The position numbers were made by a program, and so were the translations under genes. Positions 7,822 to 16,754 of a stretch of DNA of 52,927 nucleotides are shown here, in pieces (the first letter of the stretch is position 1; every line of letters begins with the position of its first letter). The notes under the pieces were generated by a model, which saw only the letters and a list, made by a program, of their open reading frames with translations, made no database searches and was not told the origin of the DNA. Source of the DNA: Bacterioplanes sp. (lineage in GTDB: Bacteria; Pseudomonadota; Gammaproteobacteria; Pseudomonadales; Oceanobacteraceae); the NCBI GenBank assembly GCA_014859445.1, contig JACUUC010000021.1:1-52927 (forward strand), in the 5' to 3' direction.

Positions 7822-8727
7822 GCGTCGACCTTCTTTCATCCTCTGGCTAGTTCGCCATAGGTTGTCTATGTAATCGTTAAGCCGAAGGCAAATGGGGCGA
7901 TTGTTAAAACACGCGCGAACTCCCGCGCGTTCTAATTTGATGTAGCCATGTGGGTTAAAAATGGCAAACGACTCTGCAATTTCACTGTGTACGCGTACTT
8001 CAATTCGGCTACTGAGTCGTTGGCTGAATTGAATCAATGGGTGGTCGGCGATGCCCGCGTACTCTTGTTGCAATAAAATAGCGATTCGACGCTGTCGCGA
8101 TTGGCGTAGGTAATAGAGAATGCTATCGCGAGTTCCTTGATCGCGCCAAACGGGCTCGGTTAAGTCGGCAATCGCGAGTACAACGCGTGTGCTGCGATCT
8201 TGCAGTGCAATGTGCAGCAACCCGGCCGCTGCCGCGGTGTGCTGTTCGGTAACGTGATACGATTCGTAATCGCTTCCCAGAATGAAACGCTCTGAGGGCG
8301 TTTGTTCAAGGCCGAGTGTTTTGTGCATGACAACATGTGCAATATTGGCATCCCAGCAAAAATCGGTGTCGGCTGCAAAGCCGTTGCGGTGGTAAAAGGT
8401 GTACGCGCGAGTTTGTACTGACGCACGAATGGCGCGCAGGTGCAGCGTTTGCTGAGCGTATTGTTCGATAGAGCGTAACAGCAGTGAGCCGACGTTGCTA
8501 CCACGGTGTTCGATCAAAACGGCCATGCGACCAAGGGTACCGTCTTTCAGTAAGCGTGCGCAGCCCATGGGGCGCTGTCCGTCGTAGGCAATAAAATGCA
8601 TTGCGTTGAGGTCATCGTCATCCCACTCGAGCGTTTCGGGTACGGATTGCTCATCAATAAACACACGTCGACGAATGTGCTGTAATACGTCTCTGTGTGA
8701 TTGCCATTGAGTATGAATAACCTCCAA
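7810..8727 (-). CDS. GNAT-family N-acetyltransferase with C-terminal accessory domain
   Basis: Residues 1-140 form a GNAT fold: RRRVFIDEQSVP and LEWDDDD, typical of the ElaA-like branch, then GRMAVLIEHRGSNVGSLLL, the acetyl-CoA pyrophosphate loop, and FYHRNGF near the end. Residues 150-305 form a second domain (RFILGSDYESYHVTEQHT onward) found in relatives next to purB/roxA and of unknown role. The substrate cannot be told. It lies just downstream of roxA on the same strand, 25 bases apart, and probably shares its transcript. Confidence 0.8.
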   Translation of the reverse strand: MEVIHTQWQSHRDVLQHIRRRVFIDEQSVPETLEWDDDDLNAMHFIAYDGQRPMGCARLLKDGTLGRMAVLIEHRGSNVGSLLLRSIEQYAQQTLHLRAIRASVQTRAYTFYHRNGFAADTDFCWDANIAHVVMHKTLGLEQTPSERFILGSDYESYHVTEQHTAAAAGLLHIALQDRSTRVVLAIADLTEPVWRDQGTRDSILYYLRQSRQRRIAILLQQEYAGIADHPLIQFSQRLSSRIEVRVHSEIAESFAIFNPHGYIKLERAGVRACFNNRPICLRLNDYIDNLWRTSQRMKEGRRLRL

Positions 8728-8752
8728 GATGAATCTCCTTATACGATGGTCA

Positions 8753-9910
8753 TTATTCAGATTCGATGTATAACCAGTTTTGTTGCCAAAGCGTCAGCAG
8801 TAACTGCTGTGCTTCTTGTGTTTTACTTTCAGATAGTAGTTCGGCAAACACATAGTGATTGTGATCACACAGCCGTTGAACTAAGTGTAAACAATGTGTT
8901 GGTAATGACCAGTGTTGTCCAACGGCAAAAAAGTCGATCTCGTTTGCATGTTGGCTAAAGGCAAAGCGAGCAAACTCAGAACGTACGATGGTTTGCTCTG
9001 GGCTGACATTGTTAAGTACGTCTTGCCAAGTCAGTTCGTCATCGGCTTCTGGCAGCAGCTCTGGGTATTTGGCTTCGGTCATCAGTAACCCGAGTGTGCG
9101 TTGTAAGCGCATTGGGTCTGCAAACAGCGACTGCATCACGCGTTGGAATCGTTCGGCGTCATCGCGTGTGATTTCTCCGCAATGTGGGCGTGTTAGTAAA
9201 TCTGCGTCTTGGTAGCGACTGTCTTCACTGAGATCCATGGCGTTGTGATCTAAAAACGCCTGTGCTAGTTCCGCTTGTGAAGGTGCACGAAAGCCAATGC
9301 TGTAGGTCATGCATTCGCCTTGTGCGATACCGTAATGCGCCAGTTGCGGGGGTAGGTAGAGCATGTCGCCCGGTTCTAGCAGGTAACGCGTTTGTTCTTC
9401 AAATTCGGTCAGTACGCGAATACTGGCTCCTTCCAAGATGGAGCTGTCTTGATCGCAGTGTTGCCCGATGCGCCATTCGCGCTGCCCTTCGGCTTGCAAC
9501 AAAAATACATCGTACTGGTCGTAATGCGGACCCACGCTGCCGCCATCGACGGCGTAGCTGATCATGAGGTCGTCAATGCGCCATGATGGCACAAATCGGA
9601 ACGCATCGAGCATGGTGCGTGCCTCAGGAATCCATTGTTCTACGCCTTGAATGAGTAGCGTCCATTGACGTTCTGGTAGCTGACCAAAGCGTGTTTCATC
9701 AAACGGTCCTTGTTCGACTTGCCATGGGCTGTGCTCGCCGTGTTCAATGATCAGGCGAGACTCAATGTCTTCTTCGAGACTGAGTCCTGCCAATTCTTGG
9801 CTGCTGAGCAGTGGCTGAAAATTCGGCCAGGCGTTACGAATTAACAGTGGTTTTTTTTGCCAGTAGTCACGCAAAAAATCGTCAATAGTGAGTGTGCCTA
9901 AGACATGCAT
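8753..9910 (-). CDS. roxA: Ribosomal protein uL16 3-hydroxylase (RoxA/YcfD, JmjC-type oxygenase)
   Basis: A 385-aa Fe(II)/2-oxoglutarate oxygenase of the cupin-4 group, which in E. coli hydroxylates an arginine of ribosomal protein uL16. The metal triad is readable: His129 and Asp131 (GPHYDQYDVFLLQ) and His192 (PPQLAHYG). The N-terminal YWQKKPLLIRNAW and the C-terminal helical and winged-helix dimer region match the family, and length is normal. It lies downstream of purB on the same strand (77-base gap) and upstream of the GNAT gene, an order shared with other gammaproteobacteria. Confidence 0.93.
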   Translation of the reverse strand: MHVLGTLTIDDFLRDYWQKKPLLIRNAWPNFQPLLSSQELAGLSLEEDIESRLIIEHGEHSPWQVEQGPFDETRFGQLPERQWTLLIQGVEQWIPEARTMLDAFRFVPSWRIDDLMISYAVDGGSVGPHYDQYDVFLLQAEGQREWRIGQHCDQDSSILEGASIRVLTEFEEQTRYLLEPGDMLYLPPQLAHYGIAQGECMTYSIGFRAPSQAELAQAFLDHNAMDLSEDSRYQDADLLTRPHCGEITRDDAERFQRVMQSLFADPMRLQRTLGLLMTEAKYPELLPEADDELTWQDVLNNVSPEQTIVRSEFARFAFSQHANEIDFFAVGQHWSLPTHCLHLVQRLCDHNHYVFAELLSESKTQEAQQLLLTLWQQNWLYIESE

Positions 9911-9987
9911 GGCGAGATCTCAATGAGAAAGAAGGGGAGAGCTGCTTGGTCCAGCAAGTCGCTGTGACCAAGCAAGGGGGCGATACG

Positions 9988-11415
<1,428 letters not shown>

Positions 11416-11547
11416 TTATAGCCGATTTTTATGTCATAACTCAGCCTTGATCGACGATTGTGAAGGAATTATTGCTATTTGGCGCGATCGTCGCTGGGCA
11501 GGACGTCGTTTCTTGGTAAAATGGGCACCGTTTTATGTCGCTTTGGA

Positions 11548-12135
11548 ATGATAATGCTCGAATCGTTACTGAATTATTCAGCACACCCTGCTTGGTTGGT
11601 GCTGATTGTGATTGTTTCAACCTTTATGCTGGAAGATTTGGCCATTATCGGTGCAGCGCTGTTGGCTGCTTCGGGTAAGATGGCGCCTGAATTGGCCTTT
11701 GCTGCGACCTGTACGGGCATGTTCATTGGTGATACCGCATTGTATTTGTTTGGTTTGTGGGCTCATCGCTGGCCTTGGTTGGCACGGAAGTTTGAGCATC
11801 CGCTGATTCAACGTCAGGTGCTGCCATTGCAGCGCGCGCCTTGGCATCAATTAGCGCTTATTCGTTGTATGCCCGGTTTGCGCACGTTTGGTTACATCGC
11901 GTGTGGTGTAGCGCGTGTGCCAGGTAGCACGTTTACCGTTGCTAATGTGGTGTCTATCATCGTATGGGCGGCTGCAATTTTTTCGGTGGCGTATGTCTTT
12001 GGTAAACAATTTGCCGACAGTATGCAGCAGTGGTTGTGGTGGTTGCTGCCCGTGGCGCTGGTGTTGTTTATTTTGGGTCAGCGTAAATTGCGGCAAAACC
12101 TAGAAGCCGAAATGGAAGCGAGCTCTAACGCCTAG
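11548..12135 (+). CDS. DedA/SNARE-associated family membrane protein
   Basis: A 195-aa inner-membrane protein of the DedA superfamily, some of which are thought to be lipid or undecaprenyl-phosphate transporters. It has the family's helices with acidic residues (FMLEDLAIIGAALLAASG), the GMFIGDTALYLFG segment, and the RCMPGLRTFGYIACG motif, equivalent to the conserved R-x-x-P-G-x-R-T box. The last helix (WLLPVALVLFILG) ends in a charged tail. ATG 11548 or ATG 11554 could start it; GGA at 11545-11547 fits the latter better. No direct functional link to its neighbours is seen. Confidence 0.82.
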   Translation: MIMLESLLNYSAHPAWLVLIVIVSTFMLEDLAIIGAALLAASGKMAPELAFAATCTGMFIGDTALYLFGLWAHRWPWLARKFEHPLIQRQVLPLQRAPWHQLALIRCMPGLRTFGYIACGVARVPGSTFTVANVVSIIVWAAAIFSVAYVFGKQFADSMQQWLWWLLPVALVLFILGQRKLRQNLEAEMEASSNA

Positions 12136-12174
12136 CTCGCTCATATCGTTTGACAGCATCCGTACTGAATTTTC

Positions 12175-13008
12175 TTAAGCGCTGGCAATCGCGCCTTTGT
12201 TCACGCCTTCAAATGCTTGCACCCGAACCGCTTGAGTTGGGTGCTCTGCTTTAATCGCATCGGCTAAGTGCTGAGCAATAAACTCCACCGTCGTGTCGGT
12301 GTTCATGCGGTAGCAGGCGCGGCTGGGTAAGCTCATGGCAAAAGCGCCTTGTGCCGACTGGTAACGGGTGGTCAGTTGCCCGTCTTGATCGTCAATAATG
12401 TCTTCTTCGCTGACTAAATAAATGTCGGCCCAGCGTTCCGCCCAGTGCTGTTCCAATGCTTCATTGCGCTGATTGTCTAGCCAAATATGAATGCGAGAAC
12501 GATGCCCATGGGCGATGCGCTGGCAATTCCCGTCGTGCTTTTTTAGTCCATGGCTGTAATGGTAGCTGGCACCCGCAATGTGTTCTGGGGTAAAGGTTAA
12601 CGCGAGTTGTTCTACATTAACGGGAAAAAAAGGTTGTAACTGCGCACGGCACCACGTCGCAACACTGCTGGCATCGATGGACTCAGCATCGACCAAGGCC
12701 AAGGCTTGCTGTGGGCAGCTCAATTGCAATATGTGCTCGGAAAAGCGCCACGTTAGTTCAATGTGATCGTTGTGTTCTTGCAAGGTAAGTGCAGGGTGAC
12801 GCAAGGGCACCAACAAGCGATGATCCACTTCATCATCAAGCCAATTGCGCAGGATTTTTTTTACGGTTCCGAAGTCACAGATCATGCCTTGTTCGTCGAG
12901 TGCGCCATCCAGTGTGGCACCGGCCCACCATGTTTCACCCACTAAGCCTCGCTCTGGATCGAGGTAGCTGAAATCCACATTGGTTAATTGTTCGACAAAC
13001 AGTTGCAT
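12175..13008 (-). CDS. Double-length 6-pyruvoyl-tetrahydropterin synthase/QueD-like protein
   Basis: At 277 aa it is about twice the length of QueD (about 120 aa). The C-terminal half has the zinc and catalytic residues: a His in HYSHGL, Cys in DGNCQR, the HGH triad member pair, and a conserved Glu near the end (QAFEGVNK). The N-terminal half keeps the later part of the fold (GMICDFGTVKKILRNW and DHRLL) but lacks the zinc histidines, so it looks like a degenerate duplicate. Enzymes of this fold make 6-carboxy- or 6-pyruvoyl-tetrahydropterin, as in queuosine synthesis; the exact product here is unknown. ATG 13006-13008 has GGAGAG upstream on the minus strand. It diverges from the giant lipoprotein gene. 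Confidence 0.75.
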   Translation of the reverse strand: MQLFVEQLTNVDFSYLDPERGLVGETWWAGATLDGALDEQGMICDFGTVKKILRNWLDDEVDHRLLVPLRHPALTLQEHNDHIELTWRFSEHILQLSCPQQALALVDAESIDASSVATWCRAQLQPFFPVNVEQLALTFTPEHIAGASYHYSHGLKKHDGNCQRIAHGHRSRIHIWLDNQRNEALEQHWAERWADIYLVSEEDIIDDQDGQLTTRYQSAQGAFAMSLPSRACYRMNTDTTVEFIAQHLADAIKAEHPTQAVRVQAFEGVNKGAIASA

Positions 13009-13087
13009 ACGTCTCTCCGAAAAGCCGGAAATACTCCGGTAAAAAGGGGATTTTAGCGGAAACCGGCGCGCTAAGCGAAAACCTTCG

Positions 13088-13116
13088 TTCAGACCCGACA
13101 CGAAGCCTGCTATGAT
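13088..13116 (+). promoter_or_regulatory. Putative promoter of the first giant lipoprotein gene
   Basis: TATGAT at 13111-13116 with TTCAGA at 13088-13093, spaced 17 bp, lies about 30 bases before the start at 13145. The -35 is a 4 of 6 match. Confidence 0.4.
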
Positions 13117-13144
13117 AGCGCGATTTTTTAAAAACCAGAACGGA

Positions 13145-16100
13145 ATGACCATGCAAACTATCGTTCAACACCGCACCATGGGCCATCTTATTTCAAGTGC
13201 CCTCATTCTTTTTTTAGTGGGTGCAGTAACCGGATGCAGTAATAACGACAGCAGTGGTTCGCGTGCGCAAGCTCCGACCGTGTCGTTGCAACTTAACCAA
13301 AACGATTTGGCGAACGCGCAAGTGCGTTCGATTCGCGTGTCGGCATCAGGTTTACCCAATGTGGATACAGATGGTGTATTGCAAGGCAATACCTACGTCA
13401 GTAACGCACAAGGACAGCTCAGTGGTGTCGATATTGCCGAACAAGCCATTAGTCTGTTCCAAGTCGTCGGCCGTGTCGCCAATACGGATGGTAATGTGGT
13501 TGCGACGCAGCAGCGTTGTCAGTGGCATGCTGGTTGCGAAGTGAATGGCGATGACGTTGCGTTTGGTGCTATGTATCCCATTTCGACCGATTTGAATTGG
13601 CGTGCTGTGGCCTATGGTTTGGCACGCAACGAAAGTATTCGTATATCGCCATTGACTGAATTAGCCACGGCCTTGGCGTTTGAAAAGCAATATTTTGCGA
13701 ATTTTGAAACCAGTGAAAATACATTTGATGCTGACGGTACTTGGCAAGAAACTGGATATTTCAATGCCTACTCGGTGTTGCAGTCGTATTCGCAGTTGTC
13801 GAATCTATTAGGTATTGCCGATGTACTAACGACCCCCGCTGCCGACTTATCGCAATTAGCGGCGTTGGCAAATACCAATACCGAGTCGGCTCAGCAGCGT
13901 ATTCGACATGGGGCGTTATTGGCGGCATGGCAGTACATGGCGCTGACTCATGATGATGGCGTGGCTGCATTTACCACAGCGCGTGTTGATGAGTTTGTTG
14001 AGCATAATGGCCAGTGGTTGGCCTCATCAAACGATCTCAGTGTGTTTACCTTGGCAAAATGGTATGGCGTTGCCATTGAAAATCTGAACGAGATTAACGT
14101 TCCAGCGTCGATGAACAGTCATGTAATGGCCGTCATTGAATTATTGCTAAGTGATAAAGCTAAGTTAGAAAACAGTGTTGGCTCGCGTACTGCGGCACGG
14201 AGTGATGATATCAAGAACTTACTGGGTGATCGTCGTGCCAGTTTTGAATTGGGCTTGGCTCGTTCAAAAGCCTTTGTCGACTATCTGCAAAATCTGCAAA
14301 CCAATTTTTGGCAGGATGGCTACAAAAAAGAGCTGGACGAGCAATTGGATGCGATCAAAGCCTTTAATACCGCACACAAGGATGATTTTAATGACTTGAT
14401 GGCGGTGATGTTGGAAGTGCAGCATTTCTATCGTCAGTGTGTGTATGACGCAACTACCTGTAATTCCACTCGCTTAAGCAGTGATCCAGTAAATTTTCCA
14501 AAAATGGATGTGATTTGGGGTTCTGGTTCTGAAGGTAATGCTTCTGTGAGTTATGACGCCACCTCTGAGCGTTTGACGTTCATGGTGAGTGATAAACCCT
14601 TTTCGGTAGAAGCACGCGCTGGGTTGGCGACATCGACCCAAGCCATTGATTTGTTGATGGATGGTGAGATTCCTCTCAATAATGGGTTGGCGTTTACGCT
14701 CAAGCAAAAGTACCGTAATGACGATCTTGCTCAAGGTATCTTATCGGCCTCTGGTGTCCGTGTGTTTTTTGCCCAAGCAATCTCTGAGTTACCCAGTGAA
14801 GAATTGGTAAATGATCCAGTGGGCGATGCCATCGCCTTTGAGCTGCGTTGGTCGGATTTTGTTTTGCAAGATGCCGTTCAGAAACTTGATGGCAGTTTCC
14901 GTGCCTTAATGCGTGGTGTTGAGATGCGAGGTGTGGAACACCCAACGAATAACAATAAACCGCGTCGTTTCAATTTGGACACGGTGGTGATTAACAGTCA
15001 AATTGCGCAAGCAAACGCGAGTAACAATGATACAACCACGGATAAAACCACGCTGCTGCTGAATGCCAGCGCGGAGAACGCCGCCAGTTATTACCCTAAT
15101 CAATTGTGGCCTGTATTGAATGGTTTTTTTAACCCCAGTGCCGATGCCGCTGCTGAACCTTCGCTCCCGATTGAGTATGCACTGGGGACGCAAACAATCA
15201 ATGGTGATTCAGTTGAGTTTTTCGATGTTAAAATTCCCGAAGGCGAATCCTTCCGCTATCGTTTTTATCCGAATCGTGAGCGCGTGACAACGGATGGTAC
15301 TGGCAAAGAAATCAGCCGAATAACGACACACGATGTTGAAGAGTGTCGTTTGCAACAGAACGCGGAGAATTGGTCGATTGAGCGATGCGCGCCAAAGCAG
15401 CGTGTTTTAGGCAAGCGTGATCGTGCTGGTTTTGTTGAACGTTTGTGGCGCGCGGGTGGTTTGTCGCAAATAACCGTAGAAGGGCAGGGTCGTTACTTTA
15501 TTGAGTGGCCAGCAACGCTCGATGATAACGGTTGTTACCAATTGGATGCGTTAACGGGTAGCGGTACTGTGCCAGCTGGGCTCATCGATGCACAGGTGTT
15601 GGGGTTGAATAACCTGCGCTTCACCAGCGAAGTGCAGCTGGAAAATCAGCCACGGACCTTGTTGGATGTGAGTTTGCGAGCGCCACGTGATGATTTTTAC
15701 CAAATCACGGCAGCGCTGTCGCACAATTACAGCAACATCGACACCACCGATACCGTGTTTCGTGGTACGGGTAATCAGTTGCAGCGCATTATTTTTAGTT
15801 ACGATACGCAAAATAACGTGGCTAATTTAGCCAATTTAGCCATCTTCCAAGCGGGTGTATCGCTCGAGGTGGATGACAACACGGAAACCCTGAACAGCGA
15901 GCTAATCGGTGTTGTCCAGCAAATGCGAGAATTCACGCCATTGGCGTATCGTATGCGCATCAATGAACAAGGCGAATCTGAGCGCTGCATTGTCGATAAT
16001 ACCTTAGCATCGGCTAAGCCAGATGTGTCGGTTGATGATAAGGTCTGGAATCTGAACTTCCGTGGTGTCGCCTACGGGCAGTTACGTAAAGATAAGTTAC

Positions 16101-16162
16101 TTAATGGGAATCGTGTTTGGCTTGTCCGCTTTGTTGATGGAACGTTCCGCTCACCATTTTAG
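13145..16162 (+). CDS. Very large predicted outer-membrane lipoprotein, paralogue 1
   Basis: This 1005-aa protein starts with a lipoprotein signal: a hydrophobic run (about 15-28) ending VTGC with lipidated Cys31. The next residue is Ser, favouring the outer membrane. No known domain is recognised. It is related along its length to the product at 19113-22226. Both have QRCQ..AGC (Cys125 and Cys131 here), a later Cys pair (CVYDATTC), a NAASYY...WP...FF motif, and an ending of the form VR(F/Y)-(V/I)-DG-(T/A)-F. The first half looks helical (170-430); the second is rich in beta and in D/N. ATG 13145 has GGAA beside it and fits the signal; an in-frame upstream codon at 13112 would lengthen the N-region. 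Role unknown: a surface or periplasm-facing adhesin, binding or assembly protein are guesses. Confidence 0.75.
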   Translation: MTMQTIVQHRTMGHLISSALILFLVGAVTGCSNNDSSGSRAQAPTVSLQLNQNDLANAQVRSIRVSASGLPNVDTDGVLQGNTYVSNAQGQLSGVDIAEQAISLFQVVGRVANTDGNVVATQQRCQWHAGCEVNGDDVAFGAMYPISTDLNWRAVAYGLARNESIRISPLTELATALAFEKQYFANFETSENTFDADGTWQETGYFNAYSVLQSYSQLSNLLGIADVLTTPAADLSQLAALANTNTESAQQRIRHGALLAAWQYMALTHDDGVAAFTTARVDEFVEHNGQWLASSNDLSVFTLAKWYGVAIENLNEINVPASMNSHVMAVIELLLSDKAKLENSVGSRTAARSDDIKNLLGDRRASFELGLARSKAFVDYLQNLQTNFWQDGYKKELDEQLDAIKAFNTAHKDDFNDLMAVMLEVQHFYRQCVYDATTCNSTRLSSDPVNFPKMDVIWGSGSEGNASVSYDATSERLTFMVSDKPFSVEARAGLATSTQAIDLLMDGEIPLNNGLAFTLKQKYRNDDLAQGILSASGVRVFFAQAISELPSEELVNDPVGDAIAFELRWSDFVLQDAVQKLDGSFRALMRGVEMRGVEHPTNNNKPRRFNLDTVVINSQIAQANASNNDTTTDKTTLLLNASAENAASYYPNQLWPVLNGFFNPSADAAAEPSLPIEYALGTQTINGDSVEFFDVKIPEGESFRYRFYPNRERVTTDGTGKEISRITTHDVEECRLQQNAENWSIERCAPKQRVLGKRDRAGFVERLWRAGGLSQITVEGQGRYFIEWPATLDDNGCYQLDALTGSGTVPAGLIDAQVLGLNNLRFTSEVQLENQPRTLLDVSLRAPRDDFYQITAALSHNYSNIDTTDTVFRGTGNQLQRIIFSYDTQNNVANLANLAIFQAGVSLEVDDNTETLNSELIGVVQQMREFTPLAYRMRINEQGESERCIVDNTLASAKPDVSVDDKVWNLNFRGVAYGQLRKDKLLNGNRVWLVRFVDGTFRSPF

Positions 16163-16199
16163 TTTAGTGCGTTTGGTATTCGCTCCTTTTCTTTAGCTC

Positions 16200-16229
16200 C
16201 CAAGGGCATTAATAAACGAATGCCCTTGG
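16200..16229 (+). terminator. Stem-loop after the first giant lipoprotein gene
   Basis: A perfect 11-bp stem CCAAGGGCATT / AATGCCCTTGG with an 8-base loop lies 38 bases past the stop. There is no long T-run after it (TTCGG), so it may be a weak terminator or an mRNA 3' stabilising hairpin. Confidence 0.5.
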
Positions 16230-16265
16230 TTCGGATCACAGGACGCGTGATCCTTCCCATCTCTG

Positions 16266-16335
16266 TTATACCGTTATCTTTGGTGTGATTGGCGAGACAG
16301 AACACGTTTTGTTGATTATTTATACCGTTATCTTT
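16266..16335 (+). repeat. Two 16-bp direct repeats (TTATACCGTTATCTTT)
   Basis: Exact copies lie at 16266-16281 and 16320-16335, 54 bp apart start to start, or about five helical turns. That spacing puts both on the same face of the DNA, as for a pair of regulator sites. They lie between the lipoprotein gene and the candidate small RNA. Confidence 0.6.
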
Positions 16336-16416
16336 TGTTTGTGTGATGAATAGATGAGATGACGCTGTAGAAATCCGCTAAGTCGATACTGTGTTCCAGT
16401 GTGAATGGTGATTGGC

Positions 16417-16493
16417 AAAAAAAAGCCATCGGGTCAGCGATGGCTAAGGGGACGAAATACAATCATGGATAAGAGCAGGGGGATGCTGCTCTC
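16417..16493 (-). ncRNA. Candidate small regulatory RNA, about 77 nt
   Basis: Read on the minus strand, the RNA would start at about G16493, seven bases after a TATACT -10 box. It first forms a stem-loop (AGAGCAG / CTGCTCT with loop CATCCCC), then about 25 unpaired bases including TTTCGTCCCCTT, then an 8-bp hairpin (AGCCATCG / CGATGGCT) followed by eight T (16424 down to 16417). This is the usual build of an Hfq-dependent small RNA: 5' hairpin, single-stranded seed, terminator with U-tail. No minus-strand gene lies upstream that would otherwise need the terminator. The C-rich seed could pair with ribosome-binding sites. No known family was recognised, although the terminator recalls that of RyhB. 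Confidence 0.65.
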
Positions 16494-16499
16494 AAAATC

Positions 16500-16527
16500 A
16501 GTATAGGTTATGTATAACTCTTGTCAA
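16500..16527 (-). promoter_or_regulatory. Sigma70 promoter of the candidate small RNA, with palindromic spacer
   Basis: On the minus strand: consensus TTGACA (16527-16522), a 16-bp spacer, and TATACT (16505-16500). The spacer contains the near-palindrome GTTAT-AC-ATAAC, which could be an operator. No minus-strand protein gene follows; only the candidate small RNA does. Confidence 0.65.
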
Positions 16528-16754
16528 ACTTTTTCGGGGTGTATTTAACCAGTACCCAATATGAATAGCACAGGTTAATCACCTTGCTGTTTGAATCCGA
16601 GGTGTGGGTTAGCAGTATTGTTTCCCTTACTGTATACTCGCGCGTCTAAATTTTGTTGTTCAGCGGTCGATGGTTGTAGATCATCGCCGTTGGATTTCGT
16701 GAGTTTTGCGTGGTTTGTTCTACGCGGATTTGACTATTTGTTGAGGCTTAATAC

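Larger units (their letters stand above)
16163..16416. other. Intergenic region after the first giant lipoprotein gene
   Basis: Together with the stretch up to 16754 this is a 592-bp gap without a protein gene. It contains a stem-loop, two direct repeats and, just beyond, a candidate minus-strand small RNA, each listed separately. The remainder is A/T-rich and I see no further structure. Confidence 0.5.

Noticed and set aside
13165-16000. Many open frames on the minus strand inside the giant lipoprotein gene
   Set aside because: They lack ribosome-binding sites and recognisable domains, and the plus-strand frame is long, has a signal peptide and has a paralogue.
16424-16445. Hairpin read as a plus-strand attenuator of glcB
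   Set aside because: The T-run lies on the minus side (A-run upstream on plus), so it terminates leftward transcription; on the plus strand it is followed by AAGGGG.
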